From: an uncultured Lachnospiraceae bacterium
GTDB taxonomy: Bacteria; Bacillota; Clostridia; Lachnospirales; Lachnospiraceae
Reading direction: 5' to 3'
DNA length: 48,232 nt
NCBI GenBank assembly: GCA_910586705.1
Contig: CAJUJK010000004.1
Span: 1-48,232 of the forward strand
The notes beneath the pieces are model-generated. The model was given only the letters and a program-made list of their open reading frames with translations. It ran no database searches and was not told the origin of the DNA. Below are positions 34,998 to 42,051 of this stretch, one piece after another. Each line of letters begins with the position of its first letter. Position 1 is the stretch's first letter. The translations under genes and the position numbers were made by a program.

Positions 34998-35768
34998 TTA
35001 AGTCTCTGCGTGTATCTTCAGCTCCTCACGCCGCTTGCGGATGCCGTCCAGAATGACCTTCTTCTTCTCGATCAGCTTATCTTTGTCCATGGCGGGAACG
35101 CCTTTGAGCTTGTATTCCATGCCGAGCTTCTCGTACTTATTTTCGCCCATAGTGTGATAGGGAAGGGCGTCCAGCGCCTTCAGATTCGTGAACGCGCCGA
35201 TAAAGTAGCCGAGATCATACAGATACTTGTCGTCGTCCGTAATGCCCGGAACAATGACGTGGCGGATCCACATGTCCACATGTTTTTCGTTCAGATACTC
35301 CGCGAATGCGAGAATACCTTCGTTGGGCTGGGAAGTAAGCTCCTTGTGCTTTTCCGGGTCAATGTGTTTGATATCAAGCATGACCAGATCAGTCAACTCC
35401 ATCAGCCGGTCTAACTTCGCAAGCCACTCGGGATTGGCGGTTTTCTTGTAGGCAATGCCGGAGGAGTCGATACAGGTGTGCACGTTATTTTTCTTCACAA
35501 TGGTAAACAGGTCGATCAGAAAATCCACCTGCATCAACGGTTCGCCCCCGGTGACGGTGATGCCGCCGCCGTGATAAAACGCTTCGTTTCTCTTATACTG
35601 TTCAAAAATGTATTCCGGCTCCATCAGTGTGCCGCCGTTCATTTCCCATGTGTCGGGGTTGTGACAGTAGGCGCACCGCATCGGGCAGCCCTGCACAAAC
35701 ACCACAAACCGGGTTCCCGGTCCGTCTACTGTGCCAAAACTTTCTAAAGAATGGATTCGTCCCTGCAT
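34998..35768 (-). CDS. pflA: Pyruvate formate-lyase activating enzyme
   Basis: The protein has 256 residues, the usual size. The radical-SAM motif is Cys28, Cys32, Cys35 in GCPMRCAYCHNP and binds the 4Fe-4S cluster. The SAM-binding glycine-rich strand is GGGITVTGGEPL. No extra ferredoxin domain is present, which fits PFL activases rather than dehydratase activases. The enzyme abstracts hydrogen from the glycyl-radical glycine of pyruvate formate-lyase, which here lies on a separate 80-residue polypeptide. It has its own promoter, because a toxin-antitoxin module separates it from the lyase genes. Confidence 0.96.
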   Translation of the reverse strand: MQGRIHSLESFGTVDGPGTRFVVFVQGCPMRCAYCHNPDTWEMNGGTLMEPEYIFEQYKRNEAFYHGGGITVTGGEPLMQVDFLIDLFTIVKKNNVHTCIDSSGIAYKKTANPEWLAKLDRLMELTDLVMLDIKHIDPEKHKELTSQPNEGILAFAEYLNEKHVDMWIRHVIVPGITDDDKYLYDLGYFIGAFTNLKALDALPYHTMGENKYEKLGMEYKLKGVPAMDKDKLIEKKKVILDGIRKRREELKIHAET

Positions 35769-35828
35769 CTGTAAAACCTTCTTTCTGCTTATTCTTTTAT
35801 TTATTATATTGTCTACAATTATGCTTAT

Positions 35829-35857
35829 ATTATAGCAAAGCGATTATCTCATGTAAA
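35829..35857 (-). promoter_or_regulatory. Promoter of pflA
   Basis: On the minus strand TTTACA and TATAAT have a 17-bp spacer, 60 bp before the pflA ATG. It is back to back with the toxin promoter. Confidence 0.7.
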
Positions 35858-35866
35858 GCGTGTAAA

Positions 35867-35896
35867 TTACAGTTGAACGTTTGCTTGTCGTATAAT
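35867..35896 (+). promoter_or_regulatory. Promoter of the type I toxin mRNA
   Basis: TTACAG at 35867-35872 and TATAAT at 35891-35896 have an 18-bp spacer. TTGAAC (35873-35878) with TATTAT is an overlapping alternative. Either gives a toxin leader of roughly 75 bases. Confidence 0.55.
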
Positions 35897-35978
35897 ATTA
35901 TGTGAATGTATAATCGAAATGAAGATAGGATGCGACTTTCCGACGATGCCCTCTAGTACTTAGAAAGGGTGATGCCAT

Positions 35979-36059
35979 ATGAGCGTGATGGAAGTACTTA
36001 CATTATTGCTTGTGATCTTTTCGGCACTGTCTTACATAGACAATCATAAAAAGAAATAG
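35979..36059 (+). CDS. Small hydrophobic holin-like toxin of a type I toxin-antitoxin module
   Basis: The protein has 26 residues: a short start, a hydrophobic segment (VLTLLLVIFSALSYI) and the tail DNHKKK. This is the layout of the putative holin-like (Fst/Hol-Tox related) membrane toxins of Firmicutes. AAGGGTGA lies 7 bases before the ATG. AGTACTT (35955-35961) can pair with AAGTACT (35991-35997), enclosing the ribosome site and start codon in a loop and probably limiting translation. An antisense RNA promoter faces it from 36155-36183. Such toxins insert into the membrane when the RNA antitoxin is lost. The family call is from my own recognition of the pattern and is not database-checked. 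Confidence 0.8.
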   Translation: MSVMEVLTLLLVIFSALSYIDNHKKK

Positions 36060-36148
36060 CATCCCAAACCTTGCCCGAGGTGCGAATGCTATTCTTTCAA
36101 CATAATTAATCACTGAGGGCAGTCGGCGATGCCATTCCGACCGCTTCT
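36050..36148 (-). ncRNA. Antisense RNA antitoxin of the par-like module
   Basis: A promoter on the minus strand (36155-36183) would start an RNA of about 100 bases near 36148. It would end at the shared hairpin 36055-36093, where the minus strand reads TCTTTTT. The RNA overlaps the 3' end of the toxin mRNA. Its 5' part carries the complement of GGCGATGCCAT (36125-36135), which can pair with GGTGATGCCAT (35968-35978) over the toxin ribosome site, with one G-U pair. TTCCGAC also occurs on both sides (35938-35944 and 36135-36141). This is the convergent layout of the par loci that make Fst. Confidence 0.75.
36055..36093 (+). terminator. Bidirectional terminator shared by toxin mRNA and antisense RNA
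   Basis: AATAGCAT (36055-36062) pairs with ATGCTATT (36086-36093), with an inner ACCT/AGGT stem. T-rich sequence follows on both strands (CTTTC on plus, TCTTTTT on minus). Confidence 0.8.
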
Positions 36149-36154
36149 GAGTAG

Positions 36155-36183
36155 ATTATACAGCAGAGCTGCTTGGAAATCAA
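36155..36183 (-). promoter_or_regulatory. Promoter of the antisense antitoxin RNA
   Basis: On the minus strand TTGATT and a perfect TATAAT have a 17-bp spacer. A 10-bp inverted repeat (36165-36174 with 36182-36191) overlaps the -35 box and could act as an operator or as a terminator for plus-strand read-through. Confidence 0.7.
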
Positions 36184-36228
36184 GCAGCTCTTGTTGATAT
36201 TTCCTTATAAATTTCACTACAAAATTGA

Positions 36229-36471
36229 TTAGATGCTCTCGTGGAAAGTACGGGAGATTACGTCTGCCTGCTGTTCCGGTGTCAGCTTGATGAAGTTAAC
36301 TGCATAGCCGGATACGCGGATGGTCAACTGAGGATAGTTCTCGGGATGCTTCTGCGCATCCAGTAAGGTATCTCTGTTGAGCACGTTTACGTTGAGGTGA
36401 TGACCGCCCTTTGTTGCATAGCCATCCAATAAGTTTACTAAGTTATCTACCTGAGCATTTGCTGCTGCCAT
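36229..36471 (-). CDS. Autonomous glycyl-radical subunit of a split pyruvate formate-lyase
   Basis: The protein has 80 residues. From about residue 13 it aligns with the C-terminal domain of E. coli PflB and with GrcA/YfiD: HLNVNVLNR, then the glycyl-radical loop RVSGYAV with Gly55, then a TPEQQADVISRTF ending. Once activated by PflA, Gly55 would hold the radical that starts catalysis at the PflB cysteines. In E. coli GrcA is a spare part for damaged PflB. Here the neighbouring PflB has no such domain at all, so this protein should be an obligatory subunit. GGAGG lies 8 bases before the ATG. It is the last gene of the pflB operon. Confidence 0.95.
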   Translation of the reverse strand: MAAANAQVDNLVNLLDGYATKGGHHLNVNVLNRDTLLDAQKHPENYPQLTIRVSGYAVNFIKLTPEQQADVISRTFHESI

Positions 36472-36491
36472 TGTATTGTCCTCCTATATTT

Positions 36492-36704
36492 TTATTTATA
36501 GTCTTCCAACCCGTCCAATCCATCGTGGAGGGTAGGAACGCTGCACGCCAGCGGGGTGCGGGAGCAATCCGTGCACCCCATGGTCTGCACATTTTTAGAG
36601 TTGTCGGCACTGGCATCAACGTCCACATTCACATGCCCGACGCCGTTCGCCATTCCGGAATCCATCATCTTGATAAAATCATCTATCATTTGCTTATCAT
36701 CCAT
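36492..36704 (-). CDS. Small Cys-containing protein inside the split PFL operon, unknown function
   Basis: The protein has 70 residues from the ATG at 36704, chosen because AGGAG lies 9 bases before it. A TTG nine bases further up is less likely. A helical, Met- and Asp-rich first 20 residues (MDDKQMIDDFIKMMDSGMAN) leads into VGHVNVDVD, and then four cysteines: one CTDC pair, a third Cys in TPLAC and none beyond. That gives three Cys within 11 residues. The GHVNVDVD stretch recalls the GHHLNVNV stretch of the glycyl-radical subunit, which may be coincidence or shared ancestry. It lies 20 bp before the glycyl-radical gene and after pflB. A role in assembling, protecting or regulating the split enzyme is inferred from position only. 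Confidence 0.8.
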   Translation of the reverse strand: MDDKQMIDDFIKMMDSGMANGVGHVNVDVDASADNSKNVQTMGCTDCSRTPLACSVPTLHDGLDGLEDYK

Positions 36705-36735
36705 AATCAACAACTCCTTTTATTTCATAGTATAC

Positions 36736-36785
36736 CGAGCCTGCGAAGCAGTGCTCGTGTGGTTAATTCCAGAGGAATTTACCAC
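36736..36785 (-). other. Two stem-loops between pflB and the small genes
   Basis: GTGGTAAATTCC pairs with GGAATTAACCAC (one mismatch, TCT loop; 36759-36785). CGAGC-CTGC pairs with GCAG-GCTCG (one bulge, TTC loop on the minus strand; 36736-36757). They start 3 bp after the pflB stop and have no T-tract, so they look like mRNA-stabilising or processing structures rather than a full terminator. Confidence 0.65.
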
Positions 36786-36787
36786 GA

Positions 36788-38827
36788 TTATTTGCTGAGG
36801 TCTACCTCGATATCGCCAGCGAATACCTGATCCTCTTTGCCAAGTGCGCCCGGGATGATGGTGAAGGTATTGGAGATACCATCCTGTGCATCGTTGAACG
36901 GAAGCTTGGATACAGAAGATAAGGAAGCAACTGCACCGTGGGTATCACGGCCGTGCATCGGGTTAGCGCCGGGTGCGAAAGGCTGGCCTTTCTTACGTCC
37001 GTCAGGTGTGTTACCAGTAGCCTTACCGTAGGTTACGTTGGAAGTAATGGTAAGGATAGAGGTTGTAGGAACACCGTTTCTGTAGGTGTGATGTCTTCTG
37101 ATCGCGGTCATGAACTTGTGAACGATCTCCTGAGCGATCTCATCTACGCGGTCGTCGTCGTTGCCATATTTCGGGAACTCGCCGGTTGTCTTGAAGTCAA
37201 CGATGATGCCGTCCTCGTCTCTGATCGGCTCAACCTTCGCGTACTTGATAGCGGAAAGGGAGTCAGCCACGATGGAGAGACCTGCAACACCTGTTGCGAA
37301 ATAACGCTTAACATCTCTGTCATGGAGAGCCATCTCTGCTCTCTCATAGCAGTATTTGTCATGCATGTAGTGGATGATGTTCAGTGTATTTACATACACG
37401 TCTGCCTGCCACTCGAGCATGTCAATGAACTTATCCATAACGTCGTCATAATCGAGAACGTCGCCGGTAACAGGACGGTACTTAGGACCAACCTGTTTCT
37501 TGGTAACTTCGTCGACACCGCCGTTTAATGCGTACAGCAGGCACTTAGCAACGTTAGCACGCGCGCCGAAGAACTGCATTTCCTTACCGATAACCATGGA
37601 GGATACGCAACATGCGATACCGTAGTCGTCGCCGTGTGTCACTCTCATCAGATCGTCGTTCTCGTACTGGATGGAAGAAGTCTGGATGGACATCTTCGCA
37701 CAGTATTTCTTCCAAGCCTCGGGAAGTCTGGTGGACCAGAGAACCGTCAGGTTCGGCTCGGGTGAAGGACCAAGGTTGGTCAGGGTGTGCAGATAACGGA
37801 AGCTCATCTTCGTTACCATGTGACGACCGTCAACGCCAACACCGCCGAGGGACTCGGTTACCCATACCGGATCGCCTGCGAAAATCTGGTTGTACTCAGG
37901 TGTACGTGCAAACTTGATCAGACGCAGCTTCATGATGAAGTGGTCAACGAACTCCTGAATCTGCTGCTCTGTGAATGTGCCGTTGGCAAGGTCTCTCTCA
38001 GCATATACATCAAGGAAAGTAGATGTACGTCCAAGGGACATTGCAGCACCGTTCTGCTCTTTTACGGAGCAAAGGTAACCAAAGTAAGTAGCCTGAATCG
38101 CTTCCTGTACGTTAGAAGCGGGCTTGGAAATGTCACAGCCGTAAGAAGCAGCCATTTCCTTCATCAGCTTCAGTGCAACCATCTGCTCGGAAATCTCTTC
38201 GCGGAGACGGATCACATCGTCGGTCATAACGCGGCCGGTGGAATCCTTCTGCGCCTGCTTGTCTTCGATCAGTCTGTCGATACCGTAAAGAGCCACACGT
38301 CTGTAGTCGCCGATGATACGACCGCGGCCATATGCATCCGGAAGACCTGTGATGATGTGGGAAGAACGGCAAGCTCTCATCTCAGCATTGTAAGCGTCAA
38401 AGCAGCCTGCGTTGTGTGTCTTTCTGTGGGTGGAGAAGAACTCGCTGATCTCGGGATCTACTTCGTAGCCGTTGTCTGTGCAGGCCTTCTCTGCCATTCT
38501 GATACCGCCGTAAGGCTGTAAGGAACGCTTGAAAGGCTTATCTGTCTGGAAACCAACGATGGTCTCTTTGCTCTTGTCCAGATAGCCGGGACCGTGGGAT
38601 GTGATGGTGGATACAACCTTGGTATCCATGTCAAGTACACCGCCTGCCTCACGCTCCTGTTTCTGCAGGTCAAGCACCTGTGCCCAAAGATCCTTTGTGT
38701 TCTGTGTAGGCTCTGCCAGAAATGCCTCGTCACCGTCATAAGGGTGATAGTTTCTCTGGATAAAGTCGCGGACATTCACTTCTTTGTCCCATTTGCCGCC
38801 TACAAAATCTTTCCATTCTGGTCTCAT
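36788..38827 (-). CDS. pflB: Pyruvate formate-lyase catalytic subunit lacking the glycyl-radical domain
   Basis: The protein has 679 residues, about 80 short of a normal PflB. It keeps the whole ten-stranded barrel part, including the catalytic pair Cys406-Cys407 in YGIACCVS and the late segment GNTPDGRKKGQPFAPGANPM. It ends at IPGALGKEDQVF plus a 14-residue tail with a clean TAA stop. The missing part corresponds to the linker and the RVSGYAV domain, which is encoded 317 bp downstream as a separate gene with its own ribosome site. So this is a split enzyme, not a frameshift. It converts pyruvate and CoA to acetyl-CoA and formate under anaerobic conditions. TAGGAGG precedes the ATG. Confidence 0.96.
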   Translation of the reverse strand: MRPEWKDFVGGKWDKEVNVRDFIQRNYHPYDGDEAFLAEPTQNTKDLWAQVLDLQKQEREAGGVLDMDTKVVSTITSHGPGYLDKSKETIVGFQTDKPFKRSLQPYGGIRMAEKACTDNGYEVDPEISEFFSTHRKTHNAGCFDAYNAEMRACRSSHIITGLPDAYGRGRIIGDYRRVALYGIDRLIEDKQAQKDSTGRVMTDDVIRLREEISEQMVALKLMKEMAASYGCDISKPASNVQEAIQATYFGYLCSVKEQNGAAMSLGRTSTFLDVYAERDLANGTFTEQQIQEFVDHFIMKLRLIKFARTPEYNQIFAGDPVWVTESLGGVGVDGRHMVTKMSFRYLHTLTNLGPSPEPNLTVLWSTRLPEAWKKYCAKMSIQTSSIQYENDDLMRVTHGDDYGIACCVSSMVIGKEMQFFGARANVAKCLLYALNGGVDEVTKKQVGPKYRPVTGDVLDYDDVMDKFIDMLEWQADVYVNTLNIIHYMHDKYCYERAEMALHDRDVKRYFATGVAGLSIVADSLSAIKYAKVEPIRDEDGIIVDFKTTGEFPKYGNDDDRVDEIAQEIVHKFMTAIRRHHTYRNGVPTTSILTITSNVTYGKATGNTPDGRKKGQPFAPGANPMHGRDTHGAVASLSSVSKLPFNDAQDGISNTFTIIPGALGKEDQVFAGDIEVDLSK

Positions 38828-38932
38828 TTTTGTACCAACCTCCTATTTTAAAATTTTTAATAAAGTAACCGTGAAATGATTACATTCGGAATCATGCACA
38901 ACTGCGGCGCATCACTCTGAATCGGTAAGAAT

Positions 38933-38962
38933 ATTATATGCCATGTGTCGAACGACAGTCAA
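38933..38962 (-). promoter_or_regulatory. Promoter of the pflB operon
   Basis: On the minus strand TTGACT and TATAAT have an 18-bp spacer and leave a leader of about 100 bases before pflB. The rest of 38828-39055 is AT-rich and shows no other feature to me. Confidence 0.7.
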
Positions 38963-39055
38963 GACGACCTTTGTTCTTTTTCTCATACAAATGCCAAAAA
39001 AAGAATGAAAATTTTGTGAAAATTGCAATAATGTGGATTAAACGGTTTTCCGTTC

Positions 39056-39085
39056 TTGACATGCCGAACTCCTGTCTCTTATAAT
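39056..39085 (+). promoter_or_regulatory. Promoter upstream of the broken Uma2 gene
   Basis: A perfect TTGACA and a perfect TATAAT have an 18-bp spacer. The next plus-strand coding remnant starts 170 bp downstream. Confidence 0.65.
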
Positions 39086-39255
39086 GAATGAAAGCATATA
39101 CATTCTATTGACAATAAATATTCGGAACAGTCTTATTTTCTGTCCCGGAGTCATACGAAATCGGCGGTTCACGCTGATTTTCCAGTCTGTATTCCAGAAT
39201 TTCTATGCTTTTAAATCAACCCAATACAATATAAAAGAAGGAGGAAGGATTTACG

Positions 39256-39397
39256 ATGATCAAGGGCGGAAAAGGATACACGGTCGCGGATATTGAGACG
39301 CTCCCGGAAGGAGCCGGTGCGGTATGCCCTTGCTGAGCGGGTGAAGGCGGGAATTTTTGAGGAGTTGTATCTGTGCCTTTCCGAAATGGATTTCTGA
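39256..39397 (+). pseudogene. Remnant of a Uma2-family (DUF820) nuclease gene
   Basis: GAAGGAGGAAGG followed by an ATG opens with GYTVADIETLPEG, the typical start of Uma2-family PD-(D/E)XK proteins. The frame then runs into a stop at 39334-39336. In another frame the sequence continues with PVRYALAERVKAGIFEELYL and ends in LSEMDF, which is like the end of the same family. So the first 18 and the last 29 codons or so remain, joined by an internal deletion with a frame change. The family normally has about 180 residues. It lies before an Rpn-type gene of the same nuclease superfamily. Confidence 0.6.
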
Positions 39398-39568
39398 TTG
39401 AGGGAGTTCGGATCAGAACGGAAATCTATTATATTATGATATGTACATATCCAATTTTGTAAGAACACGTCAAAATTATGGCCGCATAATCTGTAAGCGG
39501 CTGGTCTGTATGCAGTTGTTGGAACAGGAACTAGCCTCTCCAATGCTGTATCGAAAGGAGATTCTAAT

Positions 39569-40663
39569 ATGGAACAAAAGAAAAACACATCACACAGAAA
39601 ACAGCTTTCCAACAGCAGGCTCCGCGACAGCGGGAGCAAACTTATTTTTGGGAATGATGAACTCTGCTCCCAGTTTTTGAGAAATTACATGGATATCCCG
39701 CTATTGAAAAATATCCGGGCGGAAGATATTGAGGACGTCACCGAACGGTATATCCCCATGTTTACGGAAGAGCGGAATTCAGATACGGTAAAGCGTATAA
39801 AGATAGCAGAAAATAGTACCTTTTATTTTATCTCCCTTATTGAACACAAAACGAAAGTGGATTATAATGTGAGTATGCAGCTGCTACGTTACATGGTCTG
39901 TATATGGGAGGATTATGAGCGTGAAATGGAGCGGAAAAGGAAGGGAATCAGCAGGACGAAAGATTTCCGCTACCCGCCGATTCTTCCGATTGTATACTAT
40001 GAAGGGAGCGGGACATGGACTGCGCCGTGTAATATCAAGGACAGGATATTTTTCGAGGAGGCTTTTGAGCCATTTACCCCGCAGTTTTTCTATAAGCTGG
40101 TGCAACTAAATGCTTACAGCATAGAAGAATTAGTTGGAAAAAATGACGAGCTTTCCCTGTTAATGCTGATTAACCGTCTGCAAAATTCTTCGCAGTTCAA
40201 GGAACTCGATTTGCCCGAGAACTACTTAAAAGACTTGTCAGAGAACTCTACAGACGAACTACTGGATATTATAGCCAGAGTAACGGCGTCTATGCTGAGA
40301 CGTCTGGATCTGTCTGAAAATGAGGTCACCAAATTTACGGAACAGGTGAAGGAGCGGAATATGGCTGAATTATTTGAGAATTTTGTGAACGATATAGATA
40401 TGTCATCCCTTAGCAAAATAGCGCTGGAAAGAGGCAAGGCGAAGGCTGAAAGGAAGGGGCGCGAAATCGGGCTTGAAGAGGGACGCAAAGCAGGACTCCA
40501 GGAGGGACATAAAGCCGGGCTTTCCGAAGGGGAATCAATCGGCCTTGCGCGGGCTTCCCGTCTGACGAAAATCCTGATCGAGCAGAACCGCATGGAAGAC
40601 CTGAAGCGCTTTGCGGAGGATGCCGCATACAGAGAGAACTTGTTTCGGGAATTTGGGATTTGA
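39569..40663 (+). CDS. Rpn-family recombination-promoting nuclease / putative transposase
   Basis: The protein has 364 residues. The N-terminal 290 residues match the Rpn (formerly YhgA-like transposase) family. A PD-(D/E)XK-type core is suggested by the ExK pattern in SLIEHKTKVDYNVSMQ and by PILPIVYYEGSG. The C-terminal part has repeated EGRKAGLQEGHKAGLSEG units, which are also typical. Family members of this type are Mg-dependent DNA nucleases that stimulate RecA-independent recombination. No inverted repeats bound it. AAAGGAG lies 8 bases before the ATG. It was probably brought in together with the neighbouring broken nuclease gene. Confidence 0.88.
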   Translation: MEQKKNTSHRKQLSNSRLRDSGSKLIFGNDELCSQFLRNYMDIPLLKNIRAEDIEDVTERYIPMFTEERNSDTVKRIKIAENSTFYFISLIEHKTKVDYNVSMQLLRYMVCIWEDYEREMERKRKGISRTKDFRYPPILPIVYYEGSGTWTAPCNIKDRIFFEEAFEPFTPQFFYKLVQLNAYSIEELVGKNDELSLLMLINRLQNSSQFKELDLPENYLKDLSENSTDELLDIIARVTASMLRRLDLSENEVTKFTEQVKERNMAELFENFVNDIDMSSLSKIALERGKAKAERKGREIGLEEGRKAGLQEGHKAGLSEGESIGLARASRLTKILIEQNRMEDLKRFAEDAAYRENLFREFGI

Positions 40664-40723
40664 CGGAAGTGGGGCGGAAATAGCGTCCACCAGAAATAGA
40701 CGGAAAACCGAAAAAAAGACTGC

Positions 40724-40752
40724 TTGACGACGACGGCGCTTTCTTTTATAAT
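40724..40752 (+). promoter_or_regulatory. Promoter of the DUF1858 gene
   Basis: TTGACG at 40724-40729 and TATAAT at 40747-40752 have a 17-bp spacer. Confidence 0.7.
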
Positions 40753-40825
40753 CATATCTGGTACAGAAAATGGATGTATATTTTATCTGACGCTGTCGCA
40801 GAATGAAAATATGGAGGAAAATAAA

Positions 40826-41017
40826 ATGGCAGATATTACAAAGAACACTACAATAGGGGAAGCGCTCAGAATCAATCCTGACATTGCACCCGTGCTTTTG
40901 GAGATCGGTATGCACTGTCTCGGCTGTCCTTCCGCGCAGGGAGAGACGCTGGAGGAGGCGGCTATGGTGCACGGCATCAACGCGGATGACCTGATGGCGA
41001 AAATCGCGGCTGTGTAA
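40826..41017 (+). CDS. DUF1858 domain protein
   Basis: The protein has 63 residues, the size of a stand-alone DUF1858 domain. The family signature is visible: TIGEALRINPDIAPVLLEIG, then the CLGCPSAQGETLEEAA block with a CxxC pair. In larger proteins this domain stands at the N-terminus of ScdA/RIC-type iron-sulfur repair proteins and of hybrid-cluster related proteins. The single domain may sense or bind a metal or nitrosative stress signal. GGAGG lies 8 bases before the ATG. It has its own promoter and terminator. Confidence 0.92.
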   Translation: MADITKNTTIGEALRINPDIAPVLLEIGMHCLGCPSAQGETLEEAAMVHGINADDLMAKIAAV

Positions 41018-41044
41018 ACGGTATACCTATATAGAGCGGGATGA

Positions 41045-41093
41045 AAAACCCCACCCTGTTTCCGAAAGACCGGACGGCAGGGTGGGGTTTTGT
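41045..41093 (+). terminator. Strong bidirectional terminator
   Basis: AAAACCCCACCCTG (41045-41058) pairs perfectly with CAGGGTGGGGTTTT (41078-41091). It lies between the DUF1858 gene and the convergent mecA-like gene. Confidence 0.93.
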
Positions 41094-41117
41094 CTACGTT
41101 ATCATTAAAATACGGGA

Positions 41118-41882
41118 TTAAATCCGCGCCAGTGTCTCCACCGCACTTTCTTTAATCAGCGGTTCAAAGTGCTCCTCCAGATATGCCTTTGCAGAGTTCG
41201 CGGTTTTCTCGGGTCTGCCGTACTCGGAGATCAGGCTGCAGATACGGTTAAAATCCGCGGCTTCCATTTTTTCGGGAGCGACTAACAGAAGATAGTTGCC
41301 GCCGGCTTCATCCTTATATAAGGTGTTGGAGCTCCGGCAGGTGCCGATCACGCGTGCCAGTCTGGTCACTTCGCGCAGGGAGCGGAAGGAGAAAAGACGG
41401 CTCGCCGGTTTTTCCTGTCCGGGAAGGGCGGGCTGTGCGTTTTCACGGTGCGCACCTTTCGGGGACGGGGCGGATTCCTCTGTGCCGTTCATCCGGCGCA
41501 GGAGATTAAGGACCTCATCGGCGCTGTCGGCAAAAGCTTCCATCAGAGCCTCATTATCCTCGGTCTCTTCCATTTCATAGTCATCGTCATGGACGGAGGG
41601 TGCAAACTTGGCGAAGCGGGTATCCAGCTCTTCTGGGTCTTCCACTTTTGTGACGATCAGCACGATACATTCGGCGTTTAAGGGAATCGCCTCGATCATA
41701 AGGGGGATATCCTCCGCCTCAAAGCCGCATTCGTAAGCCGCCTGCTGCATCAGGTCGCGAAAGAGACTCTTTGCTTTCTCCGTGCCGTATGCCAGTTCGC
41801 TGATCTTTAATTCTCTGTTCAGCAGATCTTCTCTTGTGAGGGTGCAGCGGATTTGCTGCTCATTCACTTTTTCTATTTTCAT
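41118..41882 (-). CDS. mecA: Adaptor protein of the MecA family
   Basis: The protein has 254 residues. The N-terminal substrate-binding domain starts MKIEKVNEQQIRCTLTREDL, as in MecA, and includes DLMQQAAYECGFEAEDIPL. An acidic, low-complexity linker (about 95-155) follows. The C-terminal ClpC-binding domain (about 165-254) has LFSFRSLREVTRLA and LYKDEAGGNYLLL. MecA brings substrates to the ClpCP protease. In Bacillus it controls competence. A GAAGGAAG site stands about 12 bases before the ATG. Confidence 0.9.
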   Translation of the reverse strand: MKIEKVNEQQIRCTLTREDLLNRELKISELAYGTEKAKSLFRDLMQQAAYECGFEAEDIPLMIEAIPLNAECIVLIVTKVEDPEELDTRFAKFAPSVHDDDYEMEETEDNEALMEAFADSADEVLNLLRRMNGTEESAPSPKGAHRENAQPALPGQEKPASRLFSFRSLREVTRLARVIGTCRSSNTLYKDEAGGNYLLLVAPEKMEAADFNRICSLISEYGRPEKTANSAKAYLEEHFEPLIKESAVETLARI

Positions 41883-41938
41883 GTCGTTGTTCGCTTCCTT
41901 CTATATTTAGAATAATAGAGCTTGGTTAAGTTAAGTGT

Positions 41939-41968
41939 ATCTTAATCCCAGAGGTCGGTTTTAGTCAA
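41939..41968 (-). promoter_or_regulatory. Promoter of mecA
   Basis: On the minus strand TTGACT and TAAGAT have an 18-bp spacer, about 55 bp before the ATG. Confidence 0.45.
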
Positions 41969-42015
41969 TAGTGCGCGATAAGTGTTTAAAAAATTTTAAT
42001 AATTTTAGAAAATGC

Positions 42016-42045
42016 TTGCAATTCCTGTCAGATTATGGCTATAAT
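42016..42045 (+). promoter_or_regulatory. Promoter of an orphan leader RNA
   Basis: TTGCAA at 42016-42021 and a perfect TATAAT at 42040-42045 have an 18-bp spacer. Transcription would start just before the structured segment at 42059. Confidence 0.65.
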
Positions 42046-42051
42046 CTAACT

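Noticed and set aside
36229..38827. pflB frameshift pseudogene
   Set aside because: The downstream domain has its own ATG and GGAGG site, another gene lies between, and the stop falls in a natural linker, so a split enzyme is the better reading.
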